DNA of 64,000 nt, taken from Arthrobacter sp. C9C5. GTDB lineage: Bacteria; Actinomycetota; Actinomycetes; Actinomycetales; Micrococcaceae. The stretch covers positions 169,694 through 233,693 of the forward strand of contig NZ_JABFMX010000003.1 in assembly GCF_013359735.1 (NCBI RefSeq). The letters are read 5' to 3'. Each line of letters opens with the position of its first letter. Within the stretch, counting starts at the first letter, position 1. The translations under genes and the position numbers were made by a program. Below, one piece after another: positions 24,163 through 32,911 of this stretch. The notes below the pieces were generated by a model. The model was not told where the DNA came from. It was given only the letters and a program-made list of their open reading frames with translations, and searched no databases.

Positions 24163-25188
24163 TCAGCGCCCGAGCACCCGCAGCAGCCTCGTCTTCAGCT
24201 CCTGCTCGCGGAACAGGTCCCGCCATTCGACCCGGATGAACTTCCAGCCCAGTTCCATGAGGGCCTTCTCACGGCGCCGCTCGGCAAAAATGGCCTCCGC
24301 GGTGGGGGCATAGTCGAAGTATTTGCCGCGGCCGTCAAACTCCAACGCCACGCTCCGCTCCGGCCACGCGCAGTCCAGCCTGTATTTCCCCAGCCGTGTC
24401 CGGACCTCGAACTGGAGCTGCGGAGCAGGAAGCCTCAGTCGCCTGACCAGGTCTCGGACGAGGGTTTCACCCGGCGACTCGGAGAGCGGATCGGCATGGG
24501 CGAGCACCTTCTTCAGCGTCGCGACACCCGGCGCTCCGCGAAGCCGGGCGCACTCCAGTTCCAAAGCCTCCCGGCTGGCACCGAGTCGCAGGGCATGGTC
24601 CATCAGAATCAGTCCCTGCGAATAGTTCAGGACGAGGCAGCTGTCCACGGCCGTTCGGGCCAGCGACGTAACGCGATGCCCTGCCACGTGCACGATGTCG
24701 GCGGGAGCCAGCGAACGGGTATGCGCCTTCACGTCGCTCGCGTGGCCACCGGACGACGGGAGAAACGGCACCGTGAGGTGGATGGTGTCGCCTACTTGCC
24801 ATAGAAAGAGGCCGTGGAGCCGGGCTGCCGTGGTGTGGCTGAAAACGTAGGTGCCCGTTGAGCTCGTCAGGCGACGGTGGGCGTAGGCTTCGATCCGGCA
24901 GCGCGAGGCACCGTTCGCATCGAGCGCTGCCCAGAAAGAGCGGCGGACGTAGCAGCCGCGGCGCAGTTTGACGAGGGCGCCGTCGGCAGTCAACTGCAGG
25001 ATCTGCCGCGCGGACAGACCTCGGTCCAACAGTTCCTCGGTGCGCCACAAGTTGACGGCTTCGGGAAGCGTTGTGCTCAGGGTTGCTGTCGAGAGTTCCG
25101 GGGCGGGTGTCAGCGGACGGGCCGACCCCGCGGAACCGTCCCATACGGCGGCGAGGGGATCCTCAGGCTGGGCAACGGGGTAATCCAT
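24163..25188 (-). CDS. AbiEi-like HTH plus DUF559 nuclease-like protein
   Basis: A 341-residue protein of a family frequent in actinobacteria. The N-terminal third resembles the winged-helix AbiEi antitoxin module (LLDRGLSARQILQLTADGAL, then LRRGCYV). The C-terminal third is a DUF559/Vsr-like PD-(D/E)XK fold: SPGETLVRDLVRRL, YRLDCAWPERSVALEFDG, and a final GWKFIRVEWRDLF. The acidic residues E, D and E-x-D appear intact, so nuclease activity is possible. No AbiEii toxin gene lies next to it. The gene is flanked by 16-bp direct repeats and is the most likely laterally moved gene in this part. Confidence 0.7.
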   Translation of the reverse strand: MDYPVAQPEDPLAAVWDGSAGSARPLTPAPELSTATLSTTLPEAVNLWRTEELLDRGLSARQILQLTADGALVKLRRGCYVRRSFWAALDANGASRCRIEAYAHRRLTSSTGTYVFSHTTAARLHGLFLWQVGDTIHLTVPFLPSSGGHASDVKAHTRSLAPADIVHVAGHRVTSLARTAVDSCLVLNYSQGLILMDHALRLGASREALELECARLRGAPGVATLKKVLAHADPLSESPGETLVRDLVRRLRLPAPQLQFEVRTRLGKYRLDCAWPERSVALEFDGRGKYFDYAPTAEAIFAERRREKALMELGWKFIRVEWRDLFREQELKTRLLRVLGR

Positions 25189-25252
25189 GGCGCCAGCCTG
25201 CCGCCGCCGCTAGCCCTCCGAAAGTCCGTGAAGCACTCATGTGCACAACGAC

Positions 25253-25268
25253 TCGCGGGTTCCGTCCG
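25253..25268. repeat. 16-bp direct repeat, right copy
   Basis: Second copy of TCGCGGGTTCCGTCCG (the other is at 24092-24107). It also forms part of an inverted repeat, CTCGCGGGTTCC...GGAACCCGCGAG, ending near 25313 between this gene and topA. Confidence 0.6.
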
Positions 25269-25325
25269 CCGTCGGCGTTTTCTGACGTCGAGCTGGGAAG
25301 GAACCCGCGAGCGGAGCGAAATGAC

Positions 25326-28064
25326 CTACTTCTTGGCGGCGGCCTTGCGGGCGGGGGCCTTGCGGGCCGTCGTCGTACGCTTGACCGGGCCCTTGGCCCG
25401 CTTTTCGGCGAGGAGTTCGACGGCGCGTTCCCGGGTCAGTTCCTCAATGGCGGTGCTGCGCGGCACCGTGATGTTGGTGACGCCGTCGGTGATGTACGGA
25501 CCGAAGCGGCCTTCCTTCACCACGATGTTCTTCTCCGAGACCGGGTCCGGGCCGAACTCCGCCAGCGGTGGGACGGCGGCGCGGGCGCCGCGCTGCTTGG
25601 GCTGCGAGTAGATCTCCAGCGCCTGTTCCAGCGTGATGGTGAAGATTTCCTCCTCCGAGCCGATGGAACGGGAGTCCGTGCCCTTCTTCAGGTACGGGCC
25701 GAAGCGTCCGTTCTGCACCGTGATGGGGTTGCCGTCGGCGTCCTGGCCGAGCACCCGCGGCAGGCTCATCAGCTGCAGGGCCTCATCAAGGGTCACGGTG
25801 TCCACGCTCATGGAGGCGAACAGCGAGCCGGTGCGCGGCTTGGCCTTGACCGGCTTCTTCGGCGGCTTCGGCTTGCCGTTCTTGTAGTACTCCACCGGCT
25901 GGTTGGCGAGCTGTTCCTCGGTCATCTCCGGGATGATCTCGGTGACGTAGGCGCCGTAGCGGCCGTTCTTGGCCACGACGGTGTGCCCGGTGTGCGGGTC
26001 CGTGCCGAGCACGCGCTCCTCCGGGGCGGCGGTCTCCATCAGCTCGACTGCCTTGGCGGCGGTGAGCTCGTCCGGGGCCAGGTCCTCGGGGACGTTGGCG
26101 CGGGCGGACTCGATGACTTCGCCGGTCTTCGGGTCCACGGTGGGGACGGAGCTTTCCAGGTACGGGCCGAACTTGCCGACGCGAAGCGTGATGCCGTCGG
26201 TGATCGGGATGGAGTTGATTTCGCGGGCGTCGATCTCGCCAAGGTTGTTGACGATGCTCAGCAGGCCGGGCTCGGAATCCTGACCGAAGTAGAAGTGCTT
26301 GAGCCAGGCGGGTCCGGCTTCCTGGCCGTTGGCGATCTTGTCCAGGTCGGCTTCCATGTCGGCCGTGAAGTCGTAGTCCACGTAGTCGTGGAAGTGCTGT
26401 TCGAGCAGCCGGATCACGGAGAATGCGATCCAGCTCGGGACCAGCGCGGAGCCTTGCTTCCGGACGTAGCCGCGGTCCTGGATGGTGGAAATGGTGGAGG
26501 CGTAGGTCGACGGGCGGCCGATGCCCTTCTTTTCCAGTTCCGCGGTCAGGGACGCTTCGGTGTAGCGCGGCGGCGGCGAGGTTTCGTGCCCGACGGCGAC
26601 GATCTCCGAGGCGGTCAGCGCGTCGTCCTTCGCCACGTTGGGCAGCCGGCGCGCCTCCTCGGAGTCCTCGTCCCCGCGGCTCTCGTCCTTGCCTTCTTCG
26701 TAGGCCGCGAGGAACCCCGGGAAGGTGATGACGGTGCCGGAGGCGGAGAACTCTGCGTCCCGGCCGGCCGCCGCGCCACCCACGGTGACGGCGCCAAGGC
26801 GGATGGTCGCGGTGGAGCCCTTCGCATCGGCCATCTGCGAGGCGACGGTGCGCTTCCAGATCAGCTCGTAGAGGCGGAACTCGTCGCCGGAGAGCTGCTT
26901 GGCCACCTGCGCCGGGGTGCGGAAGGAGTCGCCGGCGGGGCGGATGGCCTCGTGGGCTTCCTGCGCGTTGGCCGCCTTTCCGCTGTAGACGCGGGGCGAC
27001 TGCGGGACGTACTCGGGGCCGTACAGCTCGGAAGCCTGGCGCCGCGCGGCGGTGATGGCCTCGTTGCTCAGCGCATTCGAGTCCGTACGCATATAGGTGA
27101 TGTAGCCGTTTTCGTAGAGCCGCTGGGCCACCTGCATGGTGCTCTTGGAGGAGAAGCGGAGCTTGCGGCCGGCTTCCTGCTGCAGCGTGGAGGTGGTGAA
27201 CGGCGCCGCGGGACGGCGGGTGTAGGGCTTGGTGTCGACGGAGCGGACGCGGAAGTCCGCGTCCTGCAGGCCGGCGGCAAGGGCACCGGCGAGTTCCTCG
27301 TTCAGGTGCACGACGCCGCGCGAGGTGAGCTCGCCGTCGTCGTTGAAGTCCCGGCCGCTGGCGACCTTGGAGCCGTCGACGGCGGCCAGTTTGGCCTTGA
27401 AGGAGCCGGACTCGGCGCCGAACTGGCCGGTCAGGTCCCAGTAGGCCGCGGACTTGAACGCCATCCGTTCGCGTTCGCGGTCCACCACCATGCGGGTGAC
27501 GACGGACTGCACACGGCCGGCGGAGAGTCCGCGGGCCACCTTGCGCCACAGCACCGGGGAGATTTCGTAGCCGTAGAGGCGGTCCAGCACGCGGCGGGTT
27601 TCCTGCGCATCCACGAGGTCCTGGTCCACGTCGCGCAGGTTGTCCATCGCGCGGTGGATGGCTTCCTTGGTGATTTCACCGAAGGTCATCCGGTACACGG
27701 GGACCTTGGGCTTGAGGACTTCCAGCAGGTGCCACGCGATGGCCTCGCCCTCGCGGTCCCCATCGGTTGCGAGGTAGAGGGCGTCGGCGCCCTTGAGCTG
27801 GGCCTTGAGTTCGGCGACCTTTTTCTTCTTGTCCGGAGACACCACGTAGTACGGCTTGAAGTCGTGTTCAATGTCGACGGCGAACTTGCCCAGCGGCGTT
27901 TTCTTCAACTCTGCGGGGAGCTCCGAAGGCTGCGGCAGGTCGCGGATGTGACCGATGGAGGCCTCAACGATGAAACCTTCGCCCAGGTACTTGGCGATGG
28001 TCTTGCTCTTGGCGGGAGACTCCACAATCACGAGTTTCTTGCCGGTGGGGGCCTTGCTTGGCAC
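25326..28064 (-). CDS. topA: DNA topoisomerase I (type IA)
   Basis: A 912-residue type IA topoisomerase that relaxes negative supercoils. The Toprim domain opens with KLVIVESPAKSKTIAKYLGE and includes the acidic YLATDGDREGEAIAWHLL. The active-site tyrosine is in NGYITYMRTDSNALSNEA near residue 315. The C-terminus has repeated topo-C modules (FGPYLESS, NGRYGAYVTE, NGRFGPYLKKG, EGRFGPYITDG) and a lysine-rich tail, as in mycobacterial TopA. The GTG at 28064 (VPSKAPTGKK), with a TAGGAG site, is chosen over the longer frame. Confidence 0.96.
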   Translation of the reverse strand: MPSKAPTGKKLVIVESPAKSKTIAKYLGEGFIVEASIGHIRDLPQPSELPAELKKTPLGKFAVDIEHDFKPYYVVSPDKKKKVAELKAQLKGADALYLATDGDREGEAIAWHLLEVLKPKVPVYRMTFGEITKEAIHRAMDNLRDVDQDLVDAQETRRVLDRLYGYEISPVLWRKVARGLSAGRVQSVVTRMVVDRERERMAFKSAAYWDLTGQFGAESGSFKAKLAAVDGSKVASGRDFNDDGELTSRGVVHLNEELAGALAAGLQDADFRVRSVDTKPYTRRPAAPFTTSTLQQEAGRKLRFSSKSTMQVAQRLYENGYITYMRTDSNALSNEAITAARRQASELYGPEYVPQSPRVYSGKAANAQEAHEAIRPAGDSFRTPAQVAKQLSGDEFRLYELIWKRTVASQMADAKGSTATIRLGAVTVGGAAAGRDAEFSASGTVITFPGFLAAYEEGKDESRGDEDSEEARRLPNVAKDDALTASEIVAVGHETSPPPRYTEASLTAELEKKGIGRPSTYASTISTIQDRGYVRKQGSALVPSWIAFSVIRLLEQHFHDYVDYDFTADMEADLDKIANGQEAGPAWLKHFYFGQDSEPGLLSIVNNLGEIDAREINSIPITDGITLRVGKFGPYLESSVPTVDPKTGEVIESARANVPEDLAPDELTAAKAVELMETAAPEERVLGTDPHTGHTVVAKNGRYGAYVTEIIPEMTEEQLANQPVEYYKNGKPKPPKKPVKAKPRTGSLFASMSVDTVTLDEALQLMSLPRVLGQDADGNPITVQNGRFGPYLKKGTDSRSIGSEEEIFTITLEQALEIYSQPKQRGARAAVPPLAEFGPDPVSEKNIVVKEGRFGPYITDGVTNITVPRSTAIEELTRERAVELLAEKRAKGPVKRTTTARKAPARKAAAKK

Positions 28065-28233
28065 GGTGCTCCTACAGAAAAAGGTTGCTCGGGCAGATGC
28101 GCCCATACCCGCCTAGTTCACCATATTTTGCAGATTCCCGCGCATCCGGGTGCAAAAGTCAGGCTCCCGGGCACGTCTTGCGGACGTAACGAAGCACCCC
28201 CAGTTGCGGCCTTCGGGAGCGCCGCACGGCCGC

Positions 28234-28896
28234 TCAGGAGGCCGGCGCGGCCTTGCCCCGGTCGTCCGGAATCATCGACCACATGGTGGCCATCCGGACC
28301 GCCCCCTCGGGCACCCGGTCCGGGTCCTCGAGCTCGTAGTCCTTCAGCAGATCGAAGAGCCTCTCGTTCAGCTCCCCGGCCTGGGCCGGGGTCAGGTGCA
28401 GCAGGCTGCTGGCCAGCACCACGGCGGAGGTGCCGTCCACGGCTTCGCCGCGCTGGCGCCGCTCGTCCCGGGTCCTGGCGTAAGCATTGACGCGCCGGCG
28501 GTAGGCGTCCAGCTCCAGGTCCAGCACGGCGAATTCCGGACTGGCCACTCCCCCGCCCGAATTGATGGTGAAGTCAGTGCCGGCCGCTTTCCAGCGGCGT
28601 TCGCGGGCATCGCCGGCGGTGGCCGCAGGCACCACGATGCCCCACTTCTGCAAGGCGCGCAGGTGGTAGCTCATGGCGCTCGGCGTGAGGCCGGTCTGGG
28701 CGGCAAGTTCGGTGGCGGTCCGGCTCACCTGGGTGGAATACAGCTCGGAAATGACCTCGAGCCGCGCGGCGTGGGCCAGTGCCCGGATCGCCTTCGGGTC
28801 GGTGATTTCGACCTTCTTTTCCGGACGCGGCCTGCGCTTGGCGGCCGGAGCGGCGGTGTCGGCGGGGCCGACCGCCTTTGGGGTTTCTGCATTCAC
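28234..28896 (-). CDS. ArsR-like winged-helix regulator, divergent from the MFS gene
   Basis: A 220-residue regulator. A charged N-terminal tail is followed by a winged helix of the HTH_20/ArsR type at about residues 30-100 (DPKAIRALAHAARLEVISEL; TGLTPSAMSYHLRALQKWGI as recognition helix). A C-terminal helical region of about 110 residues has the family pattern ending EDPDRVPEGAVRMATMWSM. The gene is divergent from the MFS exporter with only 78 bp between starts. Two similar sites in and near that gap suggest it represses the exporter and possibly itself. Confidence 0.85.
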   Translation of the reverse strand: MNAETPKAVGPADTAAPAAKRRPRPEKKVEITDPKAIRALAHAARLEVISELYSTQVSRTATELAAQTGLTPSAMSYHLRALQKWGIVVPAATAGDARERRWKAAGTDFTINSGGGVASPEFAVLDLELDAYRRRVNAYARTRDERRQRGEAVDGTSAVVLASSLLHLTPAQAGELNERLFDLLKDYELEDPDRVPEGAVRMATMWSMIPDDRGKAAPAS

Positions 28897-28925
28897 GCTT
28901 CCAGTCTACCGAGGCCCGCCAAACT

Positions 28926-28992
28926 ATGAAAGAAATGCTTGACACTACCTCCAGCGGCGGGATACCTTGCGGTTATGAAACAGATACTTCAT
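28926..28992 (+). promoter_or_regulatory. MFS promoter with twin operator-like repeats
   Basis: TTGACA (28939-28944) and a -10-like ATACCT (28962-28967), 17 bp apart, place the transcript start at or next to the MFS ATG at 28975, so the mRNA is probably leaderless. Two related sites share ATGAAA-N3-AT-N-CTT-N-A: 28926-28943 (overlapping the -35) and 28975-28992 (at the start codon; imperfect palindrome ATGAA...TTCAT). This arrangement fits repression by the divergent HTH protein. Confidence 0.6.
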
Positions 28993-30471
28993 AAAGTGCG
29001 CGGCGCATCCGACGAGCCTTCACTCTGGCGCAACCGCGACTTCCTGCTCGCCAGCAGCTCCCGCTTCCTGGCGACCGCAGGCATGGGCGCCGTCGTCGTC
29101 AGCGTCATGCTGCACCTGCAGAACGTTGCGGCGGACGGCGCGGCGCCGGCTGCCGGGCCGTGGCTCGTGGCGGCTTACCTGCTGTGCTCGGCGCTGCCGC
29201 TGGTCCTGCTGGCGCCGTGGGCGGGCCGGCTCGCCGACACGCGTGATTCCCGCACGCTTGCGACGGCGTCGTCCGCGGTCAGCGCCGTGGCCGTGGCGGG
29301 CATGGGCTTGAGCCTGCAGTACGTGGACAACCACATGCCCGTGCTGTTCGCCATGACGTTCCTGCTGGACGCCGCGCAGGCCGTGGCGGGGCCGACCTGG
29401 CAGGCGCTGCTGCCCCGGATCGTCGGCGAGGAGCGAACCCCGAGGGCGATGGGCACCATGCAGGCCACCATCATGATCGCGGGAATGGCCGGCCCGGCTG
29501 CGGGGGGCCTGCTCAGCGGCTGGGGCGGCTCGGGGCTGGTGTTTGCGGTCGCGAGCGGCTGCTATCTGGCCATGGGCGCCGGTGCCCTGCTGATCCGCAC
29601 CCGGCGCGGTACCGCGGCCGAGCTGGCCGGCCGGGAAGCACCGGCACTGCTGGACGGCCTGCGGCTGATCCGGCGGGACAGCCTGGTCTGGGCGCTGGTG
29701 CTCGGGGCGTTGTTCTTCATTGTCGTCGGGGAGGCCACCAACGTGCTGGAGGTCTTCCTGGCCCGGGGCGAACTAGGCGCCACCGAGACCCAGTACGGGC
29801 TGCTCGCCGCGGCGTTCGGGCTCGGCATGGCGGTGGGCGCGGCGCTGGCGGGACGGATCAAGACGCCGCCGGCCCGGCTGCGGGTGTTGCTCGCCGACAT
29901 GGCCCTGACCTCGGCCTTCCTGGGAGTGATGGGGCTGGTGCCCACCGTGGAGCTGCTGTTCGTGGCCTACACGGCGATGGGCACGGCCTGCGGCGCCTTG
30001 AACGCCTGCTTCGGTGCGATCGCGATCCTGCGCATTCCGGAAAGCGGGCGGGGCCAGGCGATGGCAATCATCGGCGGCATGACCCGCGCCGTCTCCATTG
30101 CCGCCCTGGCCATCGGCGGCCTGCTCGGCGCACTGCTGCCGGTCCGGCTCAGTTTCCTCATCACCGGGGCGGGCGGCGTGCTCGTGGCCCTCGCCGTCGC
30201 CGCCTACGTGCTGCCCCGCTTCGGCCGCGAAGGCGCAGCGCCGGTCGCGACGCCGGGCGCGGTGCCGCGCGCGACGCCGGTGCCGGTGCCGGTAGCGGTG
30301 CCGCCGTCGTCCTTCTTAGGCGGGGAGCAGGAAGCCGTCGCGCACCAGGTTCCCCACCTCGTCGAGGAGCCCCTGCCGGAACGCCGCGCTGTCGTATCCC
30401 TCGTAGCCGCCCAGCAGGGCGTCCAGGGCGCCGATGATCTGCCCGACGGAGAGCTCGCCGTCGCACGCTGA
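28975..30471 (+). CDS. MFS transporter with unusual C-terminal read-through
   Basis: A 498-residue major facilitator protein. Twelve membrane segments lie within residues 15-420. The loop after helix 2 has APWAGRLADTRDSRTL, the usual MFS signature region, and QALLPRIVGEERTPRAMG follows helix 4. It resembles small-molecule exporters of the MFS_3/DHA type. The last 55-60 residues, after a repetitive VPRATPVPVPVAVPPSS stretch, are encoded antisense to the 3' end of the methyltransferase gene (156-bp overlap) and look non-natural. A normal MFS protein would end about 30315. A one-base frame change would hit TAG at 30317-30319. Confidence 0.85.
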   Translation: MKQILHKVRGASDEPSLWRNRDFLLASSSRFLATAGMGAVVVSVMLHLQNVAADGAAPAAGPWLVAAYLLCSALPLVLLAPWAGRLADTRDSRTLATASSAVSAVAVAGMGLSLQYVDNHMPVLFAMTFLLDAAQAVAGPTWQALLPRIVGEERTPRAMGTMQATIMIAGMAGPAAGGLLSGWGGSGLVFAVASGCYLAMGAGALLIRTRRGTAAELAGREAPALLDGLRLIRRDSLVWALVLGALFFIVVGEATNVLEVFLARGELGATETQYGLLAAAFGLGMAVGAALAGRIKTPPARLRVLLADMALTSAFLGVMGLVPTVELLFVAYTAMGTACGALNACFGAIAILRIPESGRGQAMAIIGGMTRAVSIAALAIGGLLGALLPVRLSFLITGAGGVLVALAVAAYVLPRFGREGAAPVATPGAVPRATPVPVPVAVPPSSFLGGEQEAVAHQVPHLVEEPLPERRAVVSLVAAQQGVQGADDLPDGELAVAR

Positions 30472-31953
30472 AACAAAGCCGGCCAGCTCGGTACTGAGCA
30501 GGTTGGTGCGGCGCAGCCCGGCGCCCTGGCGCAGCAGGATCACGCCGGGGTGTTCGGCGCCGGGGCGCTGGTGCCGTTCCTCGGTGACGTCGTCCGCAAC
30601 CAGCAGGTGCGCGGATTGCAGCTCGTGGGCGGCCAGCCAGTCGGCGCGCTCGACGGCGGCGCCCAGGTGCGGGCCGACGGGCTGTTCGATCGGGTAGGTG
30701 ATCTCCTCAAACCGGGAAATCACCGGCCGGGCGCCGGCCGCGGGGCGCCGCAGCCAGATCATCCCGAAGCCGATGGCCTCCACGTTCCGCGCGGCAAAGT
30801 CGTCCAGGTAGGCGGCATAGGAGTCCTGGTAGAGCCGCCGGTCGCGGGCCTCGGAGGCGTCCTGCAGCCAGGTTTCGGCGTACTGTTCCGGGCTGACCTG
30901 CTCGCGCTGGATGAACCAGACGTCCGCGTCCGGGCTGGCCCAGCTTCGCGGCCGGTCGGCCCACGCGGCGCCCGCCGGGATCTCCCAGTTGCCCAGCAGC
31001 TGGGCTGTGCCGCCGGGGGCGAGGACCGTGGGGAGGTCCCGGACCAGCGCGGCGACGATGTCATCGCCCGGCAGGCCGCCGTCGCGGTAGGTGAACTGGT
31101 CCGAGGCGGTCTCCCCGGCCCCTCGCGGGGTGATGACGAACGGCGGATTGGAAACAACGAGGTCGAACTCCTGCCCCGCCACCGGATCCAGCAGCGAGCC
31201 CAGCCGCAGGCTCACCCGGGCCTCCGGCTCGGCGGGATCCAGGTGCAGCACCGCCGCGTTCAGCATCAGGTTGAAGCGGGTGAACGCCAGCGCCCGCTCC
31301 GAGATGTCGGTGGCGGTGACGTGCTCGGCGTGGTGCAGGAGGTGGAAGGTCTGGATGCCGCAGCCGGTGCCGAGGTCCAAGGCGCGGGCCACGTGCCGGC
31401 GGGCGGTGACCTGCACCAGGGTGGTGGACGCCTGCCCGATCCCCAGCACGTGGTCGTGCCGCAGCACGCCCGGGCGCTGGTGGGCGGCCAGGTCGCTGGC
31501 CACCCAGAGCTCGGCCCCGCCGCTGCTGACGGTATCTTCCCCGGACGTTCCCTCCCAGCCGTACGGCCGCAGATCCACCTTCGCCTGAACCAGGCCCTCC
31601 GCGGACGGCTCCACGAGGCCCAGTTCCAGCAGGCCCGCCGTGCGGATGCCGGGCAGTGCGGCGTCGAGGGTTCCGGCCGGCTGCGGCTCGGCCAGCAGCC
31701 ACAGGCGGACGACGGCGGCGAGCGCCGCCGTCGTCGTCCCGCCATTGACGGCGGCCTCGGTCGCGATCAGCGCGGGGATGAGCTGGTCCCGGCCCAGGGC
31801 CGCGTGGGCGGCCGGGCCCAGGAGCTCGGCCACGCCGTCGACCGTGTAGCCGATGGAACGGAGGTCCGCGGCGAGCGCCTGGAGCAGGTCCGGGAAGTCG
31901 CTGCGGGGAGCGTCGGGGGTGTTGCCGGCCGTGAAAAGCGTAGAAGGAGTCAC
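30316..31953 (-). CDS. Class I SAM-dependent methyltransferase, large actinobacterial family
   Basis: A 545-residue protein with a Rossmann methyltransferase core at about residues 185-345. It has the SAM loop in ALDLGTGCGIQTFHLLHHAE and the catalytic NPPF in DLVVSNPPFVITPRG, the motif of N-directed methyltransferases such as PrmC or RlmG. A helical N-terminal domain of about 150 residues and a C-terminal 150-residue domain, ending GLLDEVGNLVRDGFLLPA, are specific to this family. The methylated target (rRNA, tRNA or protein) is unknown. Confidence 0.85.
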   Translation of the reverse strand: MTPSTLFTAGNTPDAPRSDFPDLLQALAADLRSIGYTVDGVAELLGPAAHAALGRDQLIPALIATEAAVNGGTTTAALAAVVRLWLLAEPQPAGTLDAALPGIRTAGLLELGLVEPSAEGLVQAKVDLRPYGWEGTSGEDTVSSGGAELWVASDLAAHQRPGVLRHDHVLGIGQASTTLVQVTARRHVARALDLGTGCGIQTFHLLHHAEHVTATDISERALAFTRFNLMLNAAVLHLDPAEPEARVSLRLGSLLDPVAGQEFDLVVSNPPFVITPRGAGETASDQFTYRDGGLPGDDIVAALVRDLPTVLAPGGTAQLLGNWEIPAGAAWADRPRSWASPDADVWFIQREQVSPEQYAETWLQDASEARDRRLYQDSYAAYLDDFAARNVEAIGFGMIWLRRPAAGARPVISRFEEITYPIEQPVGPHLGAAVERADWLAAHELQSAHLLVADDVTEERHQRPGAEHPGVILLRQGAGLRRTNLLSTELAGFVSACDGELSVGQIIGALDALLGGYEGYDSAAFRQGLLDEVGNLVRDGFLLPA

Positions 31954-32010
31954 CGGACAAGTTTAGGCGCGGGGCCTGCCGGCCCCCGCCGTATCGGAGG
32001 TGCTCCTGCG

Positions 32011-32766
32011 TCAGAGGTTCTTGTTCGCGTAGGCCCGCAGCGCGTCCCGCACGAACGCCGCGCCGGCGGGCCCGCCGTAGTTCGCGGCGAAACGCGGATC
32101 TGCCACGTACATGTCGCCGAGACCGGACACGTATTCCTTCACGTTCCCGCCGCCTGCCGCCGGGGTCCCCGGAATACCGGTGAGCCATTCGACCTGGCGC
32201 CGTGCGAGGTCCTGCGCTTCCGGACCATCCGGGTACGCACCCGATTCCGCCGCGGCAATCCAGTCCAGGCCCAGCTGCTTGGACCGCTGTTTCCAGGCGT
32301 CCTTTTCGGCGGCACCCATGCCGCGCCACCAGGCGTCGCCCTGCGCGTACGCGGCCGTGCCCCAGCGTCCCTCCACCTCGTCCTTGTGCTGCGTATGGTC
32401 GAAGCCGTCGAACATTTTCTCTGCCATGAGTTCCTTTCCTGCCTTGACTTCCCTGAGTGTGTGTTGGACCGAGGCGATCTGCCGCGCCAGCCTGTCCTGC
32501 TCCTGGCGCAGCCACTTGAGGTGGCCGGCCAGGGCGCGTTCCGCCTCCCCCTCGCGGGCGAGCGCCTCGGCAATCGCCGGCAGGCCGAGGCCCAGTTCAC
32601 GCAGAAGCAGGATGCGCTGCAGCCGGAGCAACGCGGCCTGGTCGTAGTACCGGTAGCCGTTTTCCTCGGTGCGACTGGGCTTGAGCAGCCCGACGGCGTC
32701 GTAGTGGCGCAGCGTCCGGCTCGTGGTGCCGGCGATCTTCGCGATCTGCTGCACGGACCAGTCCAT
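32011..32766 (-). CDS. MerR-family regulator with TipAS antibiotic-recognition domain
   Basis: A 251-residue TipAL-type activator. The N-terminal MerR domain is WSVQQIAKIAGTTSRTLRHYDAVGLL, with the wing EENGYRYYD; a coiled coil follows at about 75-110 (LARQIASVQHTLREVKAGKE). The C-terminal TipAS globin-like domain is at about 115-250 (MFDGFDHTQHKDEVEGRWG; GDMYVADPRFAANYGG). TipAS binds diverse cyclic peptide antibiotics such as thiostrepton covalently. I did not confirm the attachment cysteine here; none is evident in the C-terminal domain, so binding may be non-covalent. Confidence 0.92.
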   Translation of the reverse strand: MDWSVQQIAKIAGTTSRTLRHYDAVGLLKPSRTEENGYRYYDQAALLRLQRILLLRELGLGLPAIAEALAREGEAERALAGHLKWLRQEQDRLARQIASVQHTLREVKAGKELMAEKMFDGFDHTQHKDEVEGRWGTAAYAQGDAWWRGMGAAEKDAWKQRSKQLGLDWIAAAESGAYPDGPEAQDLARRQVEWLTGIPGTPAAGGGNVKEYVSGLGDMYVADPRFAANYGGPAGAAFVRDALRAYANKNL

Positions 32767-32818
32767 GGCGCCCCTCTCGTTGACCCTCGAACGCCCGCGC
32801 TATCCGGCCGCTACCCCG

Positions 32819-32849
32819 AGCCTAAATGTTGACGCCGCGTCAAGGTCAA
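32819..32849 (-). promoter_or_regulatory. MerR-type promoter and operator of the TipAL gene
   Basis: On the minus strand, -35 TTGACC (32849-32844) and -10 TAGGCT (32824-32819) are separated by 19 bp, the lengthened spacer typical of MerR-activated promoters. The spacer is occupied by a perfect palindrome TTGACGC-G-GCGTCAA (32829-32843). It lies 53 bp upstream of the TipAL start codon, so autoregulation is strongly suggested. Confidence 0.75.
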
Positions 32850-32911
32850 GGGTGCTTCTTACCGGCCGGCCGTGCCGTTGCGCCGGGCATGCCCTGACGT
32901 ACGATGGACCC

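Noticed and set aside
25071..28490. 1139-codon open frame on the plus strand opposite topA
   Set aside because: It is a GC-driven shadow of topA: composition is V/G/H/D/R-rich with no domain pattern, and topA on the other strand is unambiguous.
30550..32832. 760-codon plus-strand frame opposite the methyltransferase and TipAL genes
   Set aside because: No recognisable domain; both minus-strand genes have clear motifs.
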